Assembly (NCBI GenBank): GCA_958419975.1
Contig: CATZIG010000101.1
Coordinates: forward strand, 1-7,233
DNA length: 7,233 bases
DNA from: an uncultured Collinsella sp.
GTDB taxonomy: Bacteria; Actinomycetota; Coriobacteriia; Coriobacteriales; Coriobacteriaceae
Direction: 5' to 3'
Below the pieces are notes generated by a model. The model searched no databases. It was not told where the DNA came from and saw nothing but the letters and a program-made list of their open reading frames with translations. Within the stretch, counting starts at the first letter, position 1. Every line of letters starts with the position of its first letter. A program made the position numbers and the translations under genes. Shown here one piece after another: positions 5,796 to 7,233 of the stretch.

Positions 5796-5832
5796 AAAAT
5801 GGCCGAACCACTCTTGTCAAGCGATTCGGCCA
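5791..5832 (-). terminator. Hairpin terminator of the suf genes, overlapping the stop codon of the convergent gene
   Basis: TGGCCGAA (5800-5807) and TTCGGCCA (5825-5832) form a perfect 8-bp stem; the loop contains a nested CTTG/CAAG pairing. On the minus strand the stem is followed by TTTTCTATT, which covers the stop codon of the plus-strand gene. It starts 28 bp past the sufU stop. On the plus strand the stem is followed only by ACAAAAATC, so it is a weaker terminator in that direction. Confidence 0.75.
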
Positions 5833-5836
5833 ACAA

Positions 5837-5850
5837 AAATCTTAAGATTT
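5837..5850. repeat. 14-bp perfect palindrome downstream of sufU
   Basis: AAATCTTAAGATTT is fully self-complementary and lies between the sufU stop and the suf terminator. Such a loopless palindrome is more like a protein-binding site than an RNA hairpin. Its role is unknown, and in this AT-rich spot chance is possible. Confidence 0.4.
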
Positions 5851-5860
5851 GGGACAAGTA

Positions 5861-6295
5861 CTACTGATTATTTCGCCCCTCGAGCATGCCGTCGAGGGTG
5901 CGCCAGGCGAGCTCGGCGCATTTGACGCGGGCGGGCATGTGCGAGATGTCCTGGAGCTGGGCGGCTTCGTCCAGGTCTTCCAGGTCCTCCTCGGAGAGCT
6001 TCTCGCCGCGGATCATGGCGAGGAAGAGCTCTGCCAGGCGGCGAGCTTCCTCGACGGTCTCGCCGGTGATGAGATCGGCCATGATGTCGGCACTGGCCTG
6101 GCTGATGGCGCAGCCGTGGCCGGTAAAGGAGGCCTCCTCGATCACGTTGTTCTCGACACGCAGCTGCAGAGTGAGCTCGTCTCCGCAGCTGGGGTTGATG
6201 CCGTCGTGCTCGTGCGTGGGAGCATCCATCTCGTACTTGTAGTCGGGGTGCGAGTTGTGCTCCATAAATGTGGTGGAGGTGTACAGATTACCCAT
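5861..6295 (-). CDS. sufU: SufU-type Fe-S cluster assembly protein (sulfur acceptor for SufS)
   Basis: The protein has 144 residues, the usual SufU size. Its metal and sulfur ligands are in place: Cys37 and Asp39 in NPSCGDE (35-41), Cys62 in GHGCAISQAS (59-68) and Cys126 in RVKCAELAW (123-131). The acidic stretch 98-118 between the second and third cysteine matches the insertion that separates SufU from IscU. SufU binds zinc and takes persulfide sulfur from SufS for delivery to the SufBCD scaffold in Gram-positive bacteria. ATG 6295 is chosen because GGAG lies 8 nt upstream and because ATGGGTAA overlaps the sufS stop by 8 bp, a layout that favours translational coupling. A later ATG at 6265 would drop the family's N-terminal tyrosine-containing segment. 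The sufS-sufU transcript probably ends at the hairpin around 5800. Cytoplasmic. Confidence 0.93.
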   Translation of the reverse strand: MGNLYTSTTFMEHNSHPDYKYEMDAPTHEHDGINPSCGDELTLQLRVENNVIEEASFTGHGCAISQASADIMADLITGETVEEARRLAELFLAMIRGEKLSEEDLEDLDEAAQLQDISHMPARVKCAELAWRTLDGMLEGRNNQ

Positions 6296-7233
6296 TGAAC
6301 GTGCTCCAAACGTGATGCAGGCCGGCGATGAACTTGTCAATGTCGGCCTTGTCGTTGTAGAAGGCCACGCTGGCGCGGCAGCAGGCAAGGTTCTCGACGC
6401 CCAGCCAGGTGAGCAGCGGCTGTGCACAGTGGTGACCGGCGCGGATGCAGACGCCGTCCATGTCCATGATGCTCGCGACGTCGTGCGGGTGGATGCCGCG
6501 GACGTTAAAGCTCACAACGCCGTGGTGGTTGTCCCAATAGATGGAGCCGATGATCTGGACAAAGTCGAGCTGCATGAGCTCGCCCATCAGGTAGTGGACG
6601 AGTGCCTGCTCGCGTGCCTGGATGTTCTCGTAACCCACCGTGTTGACCAGGTAGTCGAGTGCCGCACCCGTGGCGAAGATGCCGGCGGCGTCCTGCGTGC
6701 CGGCCTCGAATTTCTCGGGAACGGGCGCCCAGACGGCGTCCTGCTCGGTAACAGAGTCGATCATCTCGCCACCGGTGAGCATGGGCGGCATGGCGTTGAG
6801 CAGGTCCATTTTGCCCCACAGCACGCCGATGCCCATGGGGCCCATGGCCTTGTGCGCGCTAAAGGCAAAGAAGTCGGCGCCCAGGTCGGCCACATCGACC
6901 GGCATGTGCGGCAGCGACTGCGCACCGTCGACGACCAGGTAGCCGCCGTACTTGTGCACGAGCTTGCCGAGGTTCTTGACCGGGTTCTCGACGCCCAGCA
7001 CGTTAGACACCTGACCCACGGCCAAGATTTTGGTCTTGGGGCCCACCTTGGACAGAACCTCCTCGGTGGTGAGTTGACCGGTCTTGGTGGGGTAGAGGTA
7101 GACGAGCTTGGCGCCGGTCTCGCGGCAGACCGGCTGCCACGGGATTAGGTTGGAGTGGTGCTCCATGATAGTGATGACGACCTCGTCGCCGGGCTTCAAC
7201 ACCGTGGGCGCAAAGCTCTTGGCGACCAGGTTG
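6288..7233 (-). CDS. sufS: SufS cysteine desulfurase (5' end cut by window edge)
   Basis: The frame stays open to the right edge, giving 314 residues plus a partial codon; roughly the first 100 residues of this PLP-dependent, class V aminotransferase-fold enzyme are outside the window. It begins NLVAKSFAPTVLKPGDEVVI, typical of mid-SufS. Visible motifs are MEHHSNLIPWQ with the cofactor-stacking histidine, VVDGAQSLPH with the cofactor-binding aspartate, FFAFSAHKAMGPMGIGVLWG with the Schiff-base lysine, and RAGHHCAQPL with the catalytic cysteine that carries the persulfide. ACCRASVAFYND near the end is also typical. The enzyme releases sulfur from L-cysteine for Fe-S cluster assembly, with SufU as acceptor. 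Its stop TAA overlaps the sufU start. A GTG at 7202 falls inside the conserved sequence and is not the real start. The rest of a suf operon probably lies upstream, outside the window. Confidence 0.95.
   Translation of the reverse strand, partial: NLVAKSFAPTVLKPGDEVVITIMEHHSNLIPWQPVCRETGAKLVYLYPTKTGQLTTEEVLSKVGPKTKILAVGQVSNVLGVENPVKNLGKLVHKYGGYLVVDGAQSLPHMPVDVADLGADFFAFSAHKAMGPMGIGVLWGKMDLLNAMPPMLTGGEMIDSVTEQDAVWAPVPEKFEAGTQDAAGIFATGAALDYLVNTVGYENIQAREQALVHYLMGELMQLDFVQIIGSIYWDNHHGVVSFNVRGIHPHDVASIMDMDGVCIRAGHHCAQPLLTWLGVENLACCRASVAFYNDKADIDKFIAGLHHVWSTFNG

Noticed and set aside
6255..7148. A 297-codon open frame on the plus strand over sufS
   Set aside because: Shadow of the codon-biased sufS gene; the translation is valine-, aspartate- and histidine-rich with no recognisable motif.

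Overview
The window looks like chromosomal DNA from an anaerobic gut actinobacterium of the class Coriobacteriia, with a Collinsella-like genus as the best guess. I base this on moderately high GC, strong C/G third-position bias in the likely highly expressed genes, the pairing of a GGGtGRT-family protein with a NifU/IscU-like scaffold protein, and a SufS-SufU cluster. The assignment rests on recalled family knowledge, not on a database search. All recognised genes except one lie on the minus strand.

Left part (1-2504, minus strand). A dinD-type gene (DNA-damage-inducible protein D) runs off the left edge and lacks only its extreme C-terminus. Upstream of it on the same strand is a complete FAD-dependent fumarate-reductase/succinate-dehydrogenase/aspartate-oxidase-type flavoprotein. 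Between them lie three hairpins, one with a perfect 12-bp stem.

Middle (2505-4583, minus strand). A 321-bp non-coding stretch holds a 22-bp near-perfect inverted repeat and a clear rho-independent terminator. Next comes a tight two-gene operon: an Fe-S scaffold-like protein (NifU/IscU-related, 244 aa) followed 18 bp later by a GGGtGRT-family protein (334 aa). Both use a very restricted codon set, as highly expressed genes do. The function of this pair is not established as far as I know, and it is the best candidate here for an under-described system.

Right part (4584-7233). A 402-bp non-coding stretch separates the operon from the only plus-strand gene, a RAYT-like (REP-associated transposase-like) HUH protein with a C-terminal helix-turn-helix. 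Its HUH motif is intact, but the residue aligned with the catalytic tyrosine is serine. Convergent to it are sufU and the 3' part of sufS (cut by the right edge), which overlap by 8 bp. A hairpin with a minus-strand T-tract ends the suf transcript right at the transposase-like gene's stop codon.

How the genes relate. SufS (cysteine desulfurase) and SufU (sulfur acceptor) supply sulfur for Fe-S cluster assembly; the remaining suf genes are probably beyond the right edge. The scaffold-like/GGGtGRT operon lies nearby but has its own terminator and probably its own promoter, so a link to Fe-S metabolism is suggested by homology and proximity only. The flavoprotein and dinD look like independent units.
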